Positions 35,894 to 43,736 of a stretch of 64,000 nt of DNA are shown here, piece after piece. The number at the start of each line of letters is the position of its first letter. The stretch's first letter is position 1. Origin of the DNA: Tissierella_A sp964489715 (GTDB lineage: Bacteria; Bacillota; Clostridia; Tissierellales; Tissierellaceae); the NCBI GenBank assembly GCA_964489715.1, contig CAZBAK010000002.1, positions 1 to 64,000 on the forward strand. The letters run 5' to 3'. Position numbers and translations under genes: made by a program. Below the pieces are notes generated by a model. The model was given only the letters and a program-made list of their open reading frames with translations. It did not search any database and was not told where the DNA came from.

Positions 35894-36386
35894 AATCATA
35901 ACCCTCCTTTATAAGACTATCTCTTAATTTCTTTTTAGTACGAAAATCTATAACCCTTGCAGATCCTTGAGATATATTAAAGTGATTAGCTATTTCATAA
36001 AAAGAATATCCCTCTATTCTCATCATAACAATCTTACTTGTTCTCCTATCTTCTTCTTGTAAAAGTTCCAAGATCCGTCTGGTGAGCTCACCTTGGGCTG
36101 CAGCTTCTCCTGGAGAAGGAGCTTCTGAAATATAGACCTTCATAAAGAGTTCAAGGGGTATTGTAGCTTTTTCCTTTCTAAGATACTCATACCACTTGTG
36201 CCTTGCAATTGAAAACAACCAGGTTTTTATATCAGAATCCCCTCTAAATTTAGGCAGGGACCCTAGGGCACTTAGAAATGTCTCTGATAGCAAATCTTCA
36301 GAAAGGGCTCTATCATGAGTGATACTTATTAGATATATAAATACATCTTTTTTATATTTTTCATATAGATCTTTTATCAAAAGCAT
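35886..36386 (-). CDS. ECF-family sigma-70 factor
   Basis: 166 residues. Region 2 is DRALSEDLLSETFLSALGSL with FRGDSDIKTWLFSIARHKWYE, and region 4 has the helix-turn-helix GYSFYEIANHFNISQGSARV. It is an alternative sigma factor controlled by the membrane anti-sigma gene it overlaps by a few bases. It is divergent from the CWB2 surface-protein gene, a plausible target. The signal is unknown. Confidence 0.93.
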   Translation of the reverse strand: MLLIKDLYEKYKKDVFIYLISITHDRALSEDLLSETFLSALGSLPKFRGDSDIKTWLFSIARHKWYEYLRKEKATIPLELFMKVYISEAPSPGEAAAQGELTRRILELLQEEDRRTSKIVMMRIEGYSFYEIANHFNISQGSARVIDFRTKKKLRDSLIKEGYDYE

Positions 36387-36405
36387 ATGATCACCCTTTC
36401 ATAGT

Positions 36406-36435
36406 ATTAGTGTATATATGGGTATTAATGTTACA
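36406..36435 (-). promoter_or_regulatory. Possible ECF-type autoregulatory promoter
   Basis: Minus-strand TGTAAC (36435-36430), about 45 bases upstream of the sigma gene, resembles the -35 element of Bacillus sigma-X/W-type promoters. No good -10 element of either class is obvious, so this is weak. Confidence 0.25.
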
Positions 36436-36549
36436 AGAATTTAAAATATATTTATTTTTTTCATACACAAGTCTAGTGGATATATGTATTTATCATACTA
36501 TCATAAGACAGTAAATATCTTCTTTATTTCTTTAAATAACAATGAACTC

Positions 36550-36578
36550 TTGTTGCAAAGATTTCTCTTTGATATAAT
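36550..36578 (+). promoter_or_regulatory. Predicted promoter of the CWB2/beta-helix gene
   Basis: TTGTTG (36550-36555), 17-base spacer, consensus TATAAT (36573-36578). The transcript would start near 36585, which excludes the upstream in-frame ATG at 36484 and supports the TTG start at 36625. Confidence 0.65.
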
Positions 36579-36624
36579 TGACTATAGGCAGTATATAACT
36601 TTAATACTAAAAAGGAGGATCTCT

Positions 36625-38184
36625 TTGAAGAAATCTAGAAAATTATTTTGTTTACTAATTATAGTATCCTTAGTACTCTTAGGAAAAACAAATACATATG
36701 CTTCATGGACAAATTTTAAGGCTAAAAGATTATATGGTAATTCTCGGGTATCAACTTCAATTCAAATAGCTAAAGAATCCTATACCAGTGCAAGAAATGT
36801 TGTTTTAGTAGGATATCATGGAGAAGTAGATGCCCTAACAGGATCACTCTTTGCTAAATCAAAAGATGCTCCTATTATCTTTGTAAGTAAGGGGCAAGTT
36901 GGAAACATAAAAAAACTTCTTAGCCAATTACAGACAAAAAATGTCTTTATCCTAGGTGGGAAAAATGCTTTTTCTCAAGAATTAGAAGCTGAATTCAGAG
37001 ACTATAATCCTAAAAGATTAGAAGGTAAAAATAGATTTGATACAGCTGTAAAATTGTCTAAAGAAGCTCTTGGTAGTTCTAGCCATGAAGTTTTTTTAAG
37101 TTTAGGAGTAGATGATTATGCAGATGCACTGGCTATAGGACCCATTTCAGCTGGAAGAAATATACCCCTGCTCTTAAGTACAAGAACTAGGCTCCCCAAG
37201 GAGAGTTTAGAAGCTATAAAATCTATGAATGTTAAGAAGGTAAATATAATAGGCGGTCCAAATGCCATCTCTCCAGAAATTGAAAATCAACTAAAAGCTC
37301 TCCAGATCACTACTAACAGGATATCAGGAGATTCTAGAGAACTTACAGCTATAAATATTGCAGAAAAATTCAATCCTAACTTTAAAAATATAGTAGTTGC
37401 AAATGGCTGGAACTTTGCTGACGCAGTGGCTGGAGGATATTTTACAGCTAAGAATAATGGGGTACTTTTACTAAGCAATAAAGATAGGATCAACATCAAT
37501 ACCTTAAATCTCATTAAGGAAAAGAAGACAGATCTCTTTGTTTTAGGTGGACCCAATACAATTTCTGACAAAACTATAAGGGATATAGACATATACTTAA
37601 ATACCTTTAAGGTCTCCAATGAGAGGGATCTTAGATCTCTATTAGCCAATAAGCAAGTAGCTGGAGTTGAAATAACAAACTCTATAAATATATCCTCCCC
37701 TCTAGAGGTAAATCACCCTCTCACTATAGAAGGCAATAATAATACTATCAATGTTACAGGACTAGCTGGTATTGAAGTTTATGGGGATAATGTAAAGATA
37801 AGTAACTTAAGTGTAGAAAATTCTACCTTTGATAATATACTCTTTAGAAATGTAAGTGGTGGAGAGTTAAATAATGTAAGCTTAAAAAATGCAGGAGAAG
37901 AAGGCCTATATGTGGACTCTTCCATAGTCACAGCCAATAATATAGAAACCATAGCCAATAGTCGTGCAGGAATAGCAGTTTATCACGATAAGGCAAGTAA
38001 CTACAAACTTCCAAGCCTAAGAATAAATGGAAGTCATAATCACAAGAGCAAGCCCAACCATACTAGTCCTGCCATAGTAATCTTAAATAGCAAGACCAAT
38101 CCCAATTGGGTTATAGCTAAGGGCTATAGTGAGAGAACTTCTTCCTATGGAGATTACTGGGAGTATAGATTTTTCAGTCATTAA
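36625..38184 (+). CDS. Exported CWB2 cell-wall-binding protein with a beta-helix domain
   Basis: 519 residues. A signal peptide (1-26, cleavage after TYA) is followed by three CWB2 (PF04122) repeats at about 33-127, 128-230 and 231-326, each with a RLxGxxR start and an (I/L)GG motif. Such repeats bind the secondary wall polymer in Clostridioides difficile. Residues 328-460 look like a right-handed beta-helix (GIEVYGDNVKISNLSVENST, then NILFRNVSGGELNNVSLKN). The start is TTG six bases after AGGAGG. It is divergent from the sigma operon; ligand or enzyme activity is unknown. Confidence 0.88.
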   Translation: MKKSRKLFCLLIIVSLVLLGKTNTYASWTNFKAKRLYGNSRVSTSIQIAKESYTSARNVVLVGYHGEVDALTGSLFAKSKDAPIIFVSKGQVGNIKKLLSQLQTKNVFILGGKNAFSQELEAEFRDYNPKRLEGKNRFDTAVKLSKEALGSSSHEVFLSLGVDDYADALAIGPISAGRNIPLLLSTRTRLPKESLEAIKSMNVKKVNIIGGPNAISPEIENQLKALQITTNRISGDSRELTAINIAEKFNPNFKNIVVANGWNFADAVAGGYFTAKNNGVLLLSNKDRININTLNLIKEKKTDLFVLGGPNTISDKTIRDIDIYLNTFKVSNERDLRSLLANKQVAGVEITNSINISSPLEVNHPLTIEGNNNTINVTGLAGIEVYGDNVKISNLSVENSTFDNILFRNVSGGELNNVSLKNAGEEGLYVDSSIVTANNIETIANSRAGIAVYHDKASNYKLPSLRINGSHNHKSKPNHTSPAIVILNSKTNPNWVIAKGYSERTSSYGDYWEYRFFSH

Positions 38185-38218
38185 ACTTTTATAGACAATT
38201 TAAAATCTTTCAAAAGTT

Positions 38219-38250
38219 AAAAGGAGCTGATTAGCTAATCAGCTCCTTTT
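38219..38250. terminator. Bidirectional terminator
   Basis: Perfect 32-base palindrome AAAAGGAGCTGATTAG and its complement, between the converging CWB2 and NhaC/YuiF-type genes. Confidence 0.92.
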
Positions 38251-38292
38251 GTATCTTTAATTTTAAATCTACTTATAATCCAAAGCTTACTC

Positions 38293-39591
38293 CTATAGTA
38301 TAATAGCTCCTACTGTTCCCATTATCAATAGGGGAATATTAAAGTGTAGAAAGGTTGGAACTACTGTATCCCAGATGTGATCGTGCTGTCCATCTATATT
38401 TAGTCCTGAAGTAGGCCCAAGAGTACTATCTGATGCTGGAGAACCTGCATCTCCTAAGGCTCCTGCTGTACCTATTAAGCAAATAGTAGCAGCTACACTA
38501 AAGCCTAGTTTCATAGAAAGTGGAACAAATATTGTAGCAATTATTGGGATGGTTCCAAAGGAACTTCCTATACCCATGGTTATAACCAGTCCTATTAAGA
38601 GCATTATAAAGGCTGATATGATCTTGCTGCCTCCCATTATCCTGGCACTAGCCTCTACCAATTGCTCAACTCCACCTGTGGCTCTTATAACATCACCATA
38701 ACCTGATGCTACTAGCATTACAAAGGCAATAAAGCCCATGATCTTAATACCACCATTGATAACTTCGTCAGTTTCATTCACCTTAAAGGCTCCAAATAAA
38801 AGCATTATTATAAGTCCAGCCAGTGCTCCTAGTGGAAGAGACTCATATTCTACTTGAATATAAAAAGCAACTATTGTTCCAATCAAGGTTCCTATATGTT
38901 CTTTTTTCAACTTATTATCAACTTCTTTTTCTTCTTCTACTACAAGTAGATCTTTATACTCCCTTGGTTTTCTATAGCTTATAAATACTGCTATTAAAAG
39001 TCCTATCAACATTCCAATTCCTGGTACCCACATAGATCTCCAAACCATGGACTGTTGTATGGGCATTCCATTATCTACCATAGCCTTAGTTATTATTTCA
39101 TGAAATGCAAAGCCAAAACCTACATTAAGTAACATGTAGGGAGCCTTAAGACCAAAGGTAAGTGCACAGGCCACTGCCCTTCTATCTATCTTTATCTTAT
39201 TCATAACCCCTACTAGAGGTGGAATAAGAATAGGTATAAAGGCTATGTGAACCGGTATCAAGTTTTGAGAAAAAGAAGCTATAGCTGCTATTATCAAAAC
39301 AAACATGGTTTTTTTATCCTTTATAAATTCTCCAATTTTCCTGGCTAGGATATTGACTATACCTGTCTTACCTATAGCATAGGCAAGAGCTCCTAGCAAT
39401 ATGTAGGATAGAGCAGTATTGGCTCCTCCTCCCATTCCTCCTATTAAAATTTTCATGGACTCTGTAAGTCCCATACCTGCTATAAGTCCTCCAGAGAGTG
39501 CTGCAATTATAATAGCTATTAATACATTTACCTTTAGCAAACTAAGTAATGACATTATTACTACGGATATTAATACTGGATTTGTAAGCAT
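38293..39591 (-). CDS. NhaC/YuiF-type transporter, likely amino acid carrier
   Basis: 432 residues with about eleven membrane helices, Na+/H+ antiporter-like (PF13726/PF03553). Gly-rich segments IAALSGGLIAGMGLTESM and GSPASDSTLGPTSGLN are typical. Relatives such as YuiF, MetT and LysW are thought to move amino acids. It lies behind a T-box-like leader, which points to control by an uncharged tRNA and hence an amino acid substrate. The substrate is not readable from sequence. The ribosome site before the ATG is weak. Confidence 0.85.
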   Translation of the reverse strand: MLTNPVLISVVIMSLLSLLKVNVLIAIIIAALSGGLIAGMGLTESMKILIGGMGGGANTALSYILLGALAYAIGKTGIVNILARKIGEFIKDKKTMFVLIIAAIASFSQNLIPVHIAFIPILIPPLVGVMNKIKIDRRAVACALTFGLKAPYMLLNVGFGFAFHEIITKAMVDNGMPIQQSMVWRSMWVPGIGMLIGLLIAVFISYRKPREYKDLLVVEEEKEVDNKLKKEHIGTLIGTIVAFYIQVEYESLPLGALAGLIIMLLFGAFKVNETDEVINGGIKIMGFIAFVMLVASGYGDVIRATGGVEQLVEASARIMGGSKIISAFIMLLIGLVITMGIGSSFGTIPIIATIFVPLSMKLGFSVAATICLIGTAGALGDAGSPASDSTLGPTSGLNIDGQHDHIWDTVVPTFLHFNIPLLIMGTVGAIIL

Positions 39592-39683
39592 TATACAACC
39601 AACTTTCTTATTTTAAAATTTATATAATAATTCCCAGCTTAAAATTTTAAGCTATTTTTCCCAGCTTCACATATTGAGAAAAT

Positions 39684-39870
39684 AAAAAAGTCCCATCATC
39701 CAGTAATATGTACTAGAGGACGAGACTAGGAGTCAAGTTTTCCACCTCTTTTTAGTGATTATCTGGGATAATCAAACTCTATAGGTACTACCATACCTGC
39801 ACTGTAACGGGTGCGAGATTCCGAAATTATTTACTATTTCTTCTCTTAGCTTTGCCACATTAAATTGATT
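39684..39870 (-). promoter_or_regulatory. T-box-like leader lacking canonical Stem I
   Basis: Leader of the transporter at 38293. In order on the minus strand: AGTA (39835-39832) ... CGG (39823-39821), CCCGTTACA (39811-39803, the Stem II element also seen in the two clear T-boxes here), a 7-bp Stem III (39773-39757), an antiterminator AGAGG (39749-39745) pairing with CCTCT (39719-39715) around a 7-base bulge beginning TGGA, and a 16-bp terminator with six T (39726-39684). Only about 35 bases precede the AGTA element, too few for a normal Stem I. Confidence 0.6.
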
Positions 39871-39877
39871 ACATATT

Positions 39878-39906
39878 AATATAACATAGTGTTATTTTTT
39901 TGTAAA
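39878..39906 (-). promoter_or_regulatory. Predicted promoter of the T-box-like leader
   Basis: Minus-strand TTTACA (39906-39901), 17-base spacer, TATATT (39883-39878); start near 39871. The rest of the 39600-39944 gap holds the leader and an 18-base palindrome at 39636-39653 of no clear role. Confidence 0.6.
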
Positions 39907-39944
39907 GACTTTTTCCCTCTTTTTATCTAGATTCTCTTGTAATT

Positions 39945-40448
39945 TTATCTATAGTCTCTAAGCTTCTCTGAGCTTTCCTGGGATATATCTGATATTACTG
40001 ATAATTTACCATTTGACTCTAGTATAACAGCTGTTACATTTTCCATTACTGTGCCCCCAACTAGCCTAACTTCTTGTAGTATGTCTTGATGGGTAATTCT
40101 CATTTTCTTCATGTTTTTCTCCAGATAGCTTCCATTGTGATATAAAAGAGTAGGATCTGATTTTAGCACCTTGTTTACAAATTTTAGATGTACATCCAGC
40201 TTAGCAACTATATACTGTAGGGCTACCAAGCTTCCTATGGCAACTATTCCATCTACAAGGGTGGTCTTTACAGACAGTATAGTTGTGGCTGAAATAGATC
40301 CTATGGTTACAGTAACTATAAAATCAAATGCATTTAGCTCTGAAAGTGTTCTCTTTCCAGATATCCTTACTATAGCTACAATTCCAATATAAACCAGCAC
40401 TGACATAATGATTATTTGTCCTATAGTTTCCCAGTTTTTAAAAAACAT
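39945..40448 (-). CDS. DUF421 (YetF/YcaP-type) membrane protein
   Basis: 167 residues: three N-terminal membrane helices (about 12-85) and a cytoplasmic domain. RISGKRTLSELNAFDFIVTV is the DUF421 signature, and DPTLLYHNGSYLEKNMKKMR starts the soluble domain. Relatives in Bacillus are linked to spore or envelope functions, but the activity is unknown. It starts two bases after the AI-2E-family gene, so they share a transcript. Confidence 0.88.
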   Translation of the reverse strand: MFFKNWETIGQIIIMSVLVYIGIVAIVRISGKRTLSELNAFDFIVTVTIGSISATTILSVKTTLVDGIVAIGSLVALQYIVAKLDVHLKFVNKVLKSDPTLLYHNGSYLEKNMKKMRITHQDILQEVRLVGGTVMENVTAVILESNGKLSVISDISQESSEKLRDYR

Positions 40449-40450
40449 AT

Positions 40451-41599
40451 TTAAACCTCCACCTTATCTATATTCTTTTCTTCCAACTTTCTATCTGTAT
40501 ATTCCTTTAAAAGTTTTTGTATAACTGAAAAGAGTGGTACAAAGATAATTATACCCAGTATACCCATTAAACTTCCTCCAAGAGTTACAGCTGCCAAGGT
40601 CCAAACAGATGAAAGTCCTGAGGCCTTTCCCACTACCTTTGGATATATTAAATTTCCCTCTATTTGCTGTAAGACTAGGAAGAGTATTATAAAGAGACCT
40701 GCCTTTCTTGGATCTTCTACAAATATTAAAAAAGCTCCTATTACCATACCTATAAAGGATCCTACTATGGGTATAACAGCACTTATGGTTATAATTATAC
40801 TGACCATTAAGGCATAGGGAAAGCTAAATATAGTCATGGTGATAAAAAATAGCACTCCTAGGGCTAGGGCATCTAAACTCTGACCTGTAATAAAGTTAGA
40901 AAAGGACTCTCTAGTAATCTCCCCTATATAGATAATCCTATTGGCCACATTTAATGGAAATACAGCTAGTATAAGTCTTTTAATACTGGCGATTAGATCT
41001 TCTTTTTGAAGTAGGAAGTAGATTGCAAATACAATTCCAAGTCCCAAAGAAATAATACCTCCTATTACAGAGGAAAAGACTGAAACTGTAGACCCAAGCC
41101 AATTAGAAAATCCACCTTGAATAAATGAATAGATTCCACTACTTATATTATCCGCATCAATTTTTTGAATTTGATTGTTTATCTTAGAATATTGTATAGA
41201 ACTATCTCTAAGATATTCCTGTATGTTTTCAAAGTACTCTGGAATTTTCTCTGCCAGCTGCTCACCAGCTTCTATAAGATTTGGTATAACTAAAATTAAA
41301 ATTATTACAATTACTAGTATGAAAATTATAAGTGTTATTAAAAAACTAATTGGCCTTTTATACTTATCCTTTAAAGAATGAAAGGGGCCAGTTTTGCCAA
41401 ATAATTTTTCTTCTATAAAGCTCATAGGTTTATTTAATATAAAGGCTATTCCAAGGCCTATTATAAATGGAGCCAGTATACCTAGAAGAAAGCTAACTCC
41501 CCTTCCTAGAAATTTAAAGTTGGCAAATAACCACCATATAAAGATTGCAAAGACTATTAAAAACATGGATTTTTTCATAGCTCTTGTTTTGATTTCCAT
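40451..41599 (-). CDS. AI-2E transporter family (PerM-type) permease
   Basis: About 382 residues with eight membrane helices. The C-terminal half has ALALGVLFFITMTIFSFPYA, VIPIVGSFIGMVIGAFLIF and QQIEGNLIYPKVVGKASGLS, which define PF01594. Members export autoinducer-2 or act as Na+/H+ antiporters; the substrate here is open. Start placed at the ATG at 41597-41599, eight bases after GGAGGTG; a longer frame upstream has no site. Confidence 0.88.
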   Translation of the reverse strand: MEIKTRAMKKSMFLIVFAIFIWWLFANFKFLGRGVSFLLGILAPFIIGLGIAFILNKPMSFIEEKLFGKTGPFHSLKDKYKRPISFLITLIIFILVIVIILILVIPNLIEAGEQLAEKIPEYFENIQEYLRDSSIQYSKINNQIQKIDADNISSGIYSFIQGGFSNWLGSTVSVFSSVIGGIISLGLGIVFAIYFLLQKEDLIASIKRLILAVFPLNVANRIIYIGEITRESFSNFITGQSLDALALGVLFFITMTIFSFPYALMVSIIITISAVIPIVGSFIGMVIGAFLIFVEDPRKAGLFIILFLVLQQIEGNLIYPKVVGKASGLSSVWTLAAVTLGGSLMGILGIIIFVPLFSVIQKLLKEYTDRKLEEKNIDKVEV

Positions 41600-41645
41600 A
41601 ATTACACCTCCCAAATTATATTTACCCCTTTTAAAAAATCTCAAG

Positions 41646-41680
41646 AAAAAAAGTTTCTCAAATATTTGAGAAACTTTTTT
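41646..41680 (-). terminator. Terminator of the ilv operon
   Basis: Perfect palindrome AAAAAAGTTTCTCAAATA and complement with T tails, right after the racemase gene. It ends the ilvB-to-racemase transcript. Confidence 0.92.
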
Positions 41681-41687
41681 CTAAAAT

Positions 41688-42518
41688 TTATATATATAGG
41701 ATTCCTTCTGCTACGATTTCTACTAGACCATCTAGTTCTATAGTCTCAATTGCCCCATCTCTATATTTTACCTTGACACTTAAACTTCCACCTGGCTGGT
41801 CTATACTCTTTCCTAAGGTCTTTTTATCCTTATGGGATAGAGCTGCCCCAAGTGCTGCTGTACCAGATGCACAACTTCTCTCCCAAAACAAAGTATCCGT
41901 AGCCTTTACATATACTAGGGGGGTGACAAAGTTTTTTTGAAAATCATAATACATTATACCAAAGGCTTCATAGGGCCTATCTCTTAAATAATCTTTTATA
42001 AGTAGATAAAACTCATCCCTATCCCCTATTTTCTCTTCATCTATTATAAAGTGAATTATACCTTCAAATTCCACTTCCAATAAAGATATAACTCCTTCTT
42101 TATACCTTAATTCTCTCTCTCTTATAGCTAGGGGAAGTGGCATCTCTATTTGTGAAAGATATTTATTTTCATCTTTTTTAAGAACCTGACACTCCACCTT
42201 CTCTCCCATACCAGAAGTTTCCAGATCTACTAGATATCTTCCATCTTTTTCCTGGATGCCTGGATAACTACTGTGGACCATAAATGCAGCTAAAGATCTG
42301 GTAGCATTGCCACAAAACTCTCCACCCATCATCTGAAGTCTTATGGGACTTTCCTCATCCCTTCCTCTTTCAATAAAGCCAACTTGTTCTCCATGTAGAT
42401 TATTATAGTTCATTAACTTTTTTGCAAGAGTCTTGTGCTGGGATCTTGGGACTTGATCCATTACAAATATGGTCATATTTTCTACTGGATTTACTTTTAT
42501 AAAATGAACTTTCATCAT
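41688..42518 (-). CDS. DapF-fold amino acid racemase/epimerase (histidine racemase-like)
   Basis: 276 residues of the diaminopimelate-epimerase fold, using two cysteines as acid/base: Cys69 in GGEFCGNATRS and Cys216 in WERSCASGTAALG. True DapF has CGNGARC and ACGTGA-like sites; this pair, and its spacing, looks more like CntK/HisR histidine racemases. No staphylopine-type synthase or exporter follows. The gene ends the ilv operon, eight bases after an aminotransferase. The substrate is inferred only. Confidence 0.8.
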   Translation of the reverse strand: MMKVHFIKVNPVENMTIFVMDQVPRSQHKTLAKKLMNYNNLHGEQVGFIERGRDEESPIRLQMMGGEFCGNATRSLAAFMVHSSYPGIQEKDGRYLVDLETSGMGEKVECQVLKKDENKYLSQIEMPLPLAIRERELRYKEGVISLLEVEFEGIIHFIIDEEKIGDRDEFYLLIKDYLRDRPYEAFGIMYYDFQKNFVTPLVYVKATDTLFWERSCASGTAALGAALSHKDKKTLGKSIDQPGGSLSVKVKYRDGAIETIELDGLVEIVAEGILYI

Positions 42519-42526
42519 CTAGCCCC

Positions 42527-43708
42527 TTAAATTTCTTCTCTTAAAACTTTACCCAGACGCTTTATACCCTCTGCTATTTTATCTTCATCCATGCAGGAAA
42601 AATTTAACCTAATGGTGTTTTCGTGGCCACCATTGGCAAAAAAGGCTCCTCCTGGAACAAAGGCTACATCTTCCTTTAAAGCATGAACAGCTATATCTCT
42701 AGCATTCATCTCTTTAGGAAGAACTAGCCATAGGAAGAGTCCTCCTTCTGGATAGGTCCAAGTTACTTCTTTTGGAAATTCTTCCTTCATTGTCTTTATC
42801 ATGAGATCTCTTCGCCCTTTATAAAGATCTTTTATCTCTTGAATATGTGCTTCTATATCATATTCTTCTAAAAACATAGCAGCCTGCATTTGGGCAAAGG
42901 TATTTGTCTGTAGATCAGAACCTTGCTTTATAAGTATATATTTTTCTATTATTTCTTTTTCTGCTGCAATCCAACCTATTCTAAGTCCCGGACAGAATAT
43001 TTTTGAAAGAGTTCCAAAAAATATTACATTTCCCCCCTGATCAAAATGGGCTACAGCAGGAAGATTTTCTCCTTCAAATCTCAATTCTCCATAGGGATTG
43101 TCTTCTATTATGGCTACATTATACTCTTTTGAAAGCTCTACCAATCTCTTTCTTCTATCTATACTCCAGGTCTTTCCTGATGGATTTTGAAAATCAGGTA
43201 CCAGATAGATAAATTTAATATTTTCTTCTTCCTTAAGAGTTTTCTCCAAGTCTTCCATTATCATGCCATGGTCATCTGTCTCTATTTCTACAAACTTAGG
43301 ACCATAAGCTTTAAAGGCATCTATAGCTCCAAGATAGGTTGGGCTTTCACAGATTATGACATCTCCTTCATCTATAAATAACTTGCCTGTAAATTCTAAA
43401 CCCTGCTGGGAACCATTGGTGATTAAGATATTTTCCTCTGTATAGTTGACGCCTAACTTCTCCATACGCTTTGCAATCATCTTTCTAAGCCCTAGATCTC
43501 CTTCTGTGGTACTGTACTGTAGAGCCTTGCCCCCGTGGGTTTCTAGGATCTTCTTGTTTATCTCCATAAGTTCATCTACTGGAAATAGCTCTGCTGCTGG
43601 AAGTCCTCCAGCAAAGGATATTATTTCTGGCTTTTGTGTCAATTTTAGCAGTTCTATAATATCCGATTCCTTCAATCTATTCATTCTATCTGCATATTTT
43701 AAACCCAT
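42527..43708 (-). CDS. PLP-dependent aminotransferase, class I/II (LysN/AraT-like)
   Basis: 393 residues. The PLP lysine is in FGTLSKIFCPGLRIGW; PDFQNPSGKTWS and NPYGELRF contact the cofactor, and NFSCM ends the fold. The subfamily includes 2-aminoadipate, aromatic and branched-chain transaminases. Its place right after ilvD suggests that it aminates the 2-oxo acids of the pathway, since no IlvE is in the window. That is inference from context. Confidence 0.88.
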   Translation of the reverse strand: MGLKYADRMNRLKESDIIELLKLTQKPEIISFAGGLPAAELFPVDELMEINKKILETHGGKALQYSTTEGDLGLRKMIAKRMEKLGVNYTEENILITNGSQQGLEFTGKLFIDEGDVIICESPTYLGAIDAFKAYGPKFVEIETDDHGMIMEDLEKTLKEEENIKFIYLVPDFQNPSGKTWSIDRRKRLVELSKEYNVAIIEDNPYGELRFEGENLPAVAHFDQGGNVIFFGTLSKIFCPGLRIGWIAAEKEIIEKYILIKQGSDLQTNTFAQMQAAMFLEEYDIEAHIQEIKDLYKGRRDLMIKTMKEEFPKEVTWTYPEGGLFLWLVLPKEMNARDIAVHALKEDVAFVPGGAFFANGGHENTIRLNFSCMDEDKIAEGIKRLGKVLREEI

Positions 43709-43736
43709 ATCTATTCACTCCTTTACTGTGGAAGCC

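Noticed and set aside
36484..36624. N-terminal extension of the CWB2 protein (first in-frame ATG at 36484)
   Set aside because: It lies upstream of the predicted promoter and would hide the signal peptide; TTG at 36625 has AGGAGG and gives a clean signal sequence.
39636..39653. Perfect 18-base palindrome AGCTTAAAATTTTAAGCT as an operator
   Set aside because: It is AT-rich, lies between the leader terminator and the ATG, and matches no operator I know; chance or an mRNA hairpin is as likely.
39684..39840. Lysine, SAM, TPP or guanidine riboswitch before the transporter gene
   Set aside because: None of their conserved cores is present on either strand; the ordered T-box elements explain the region better.
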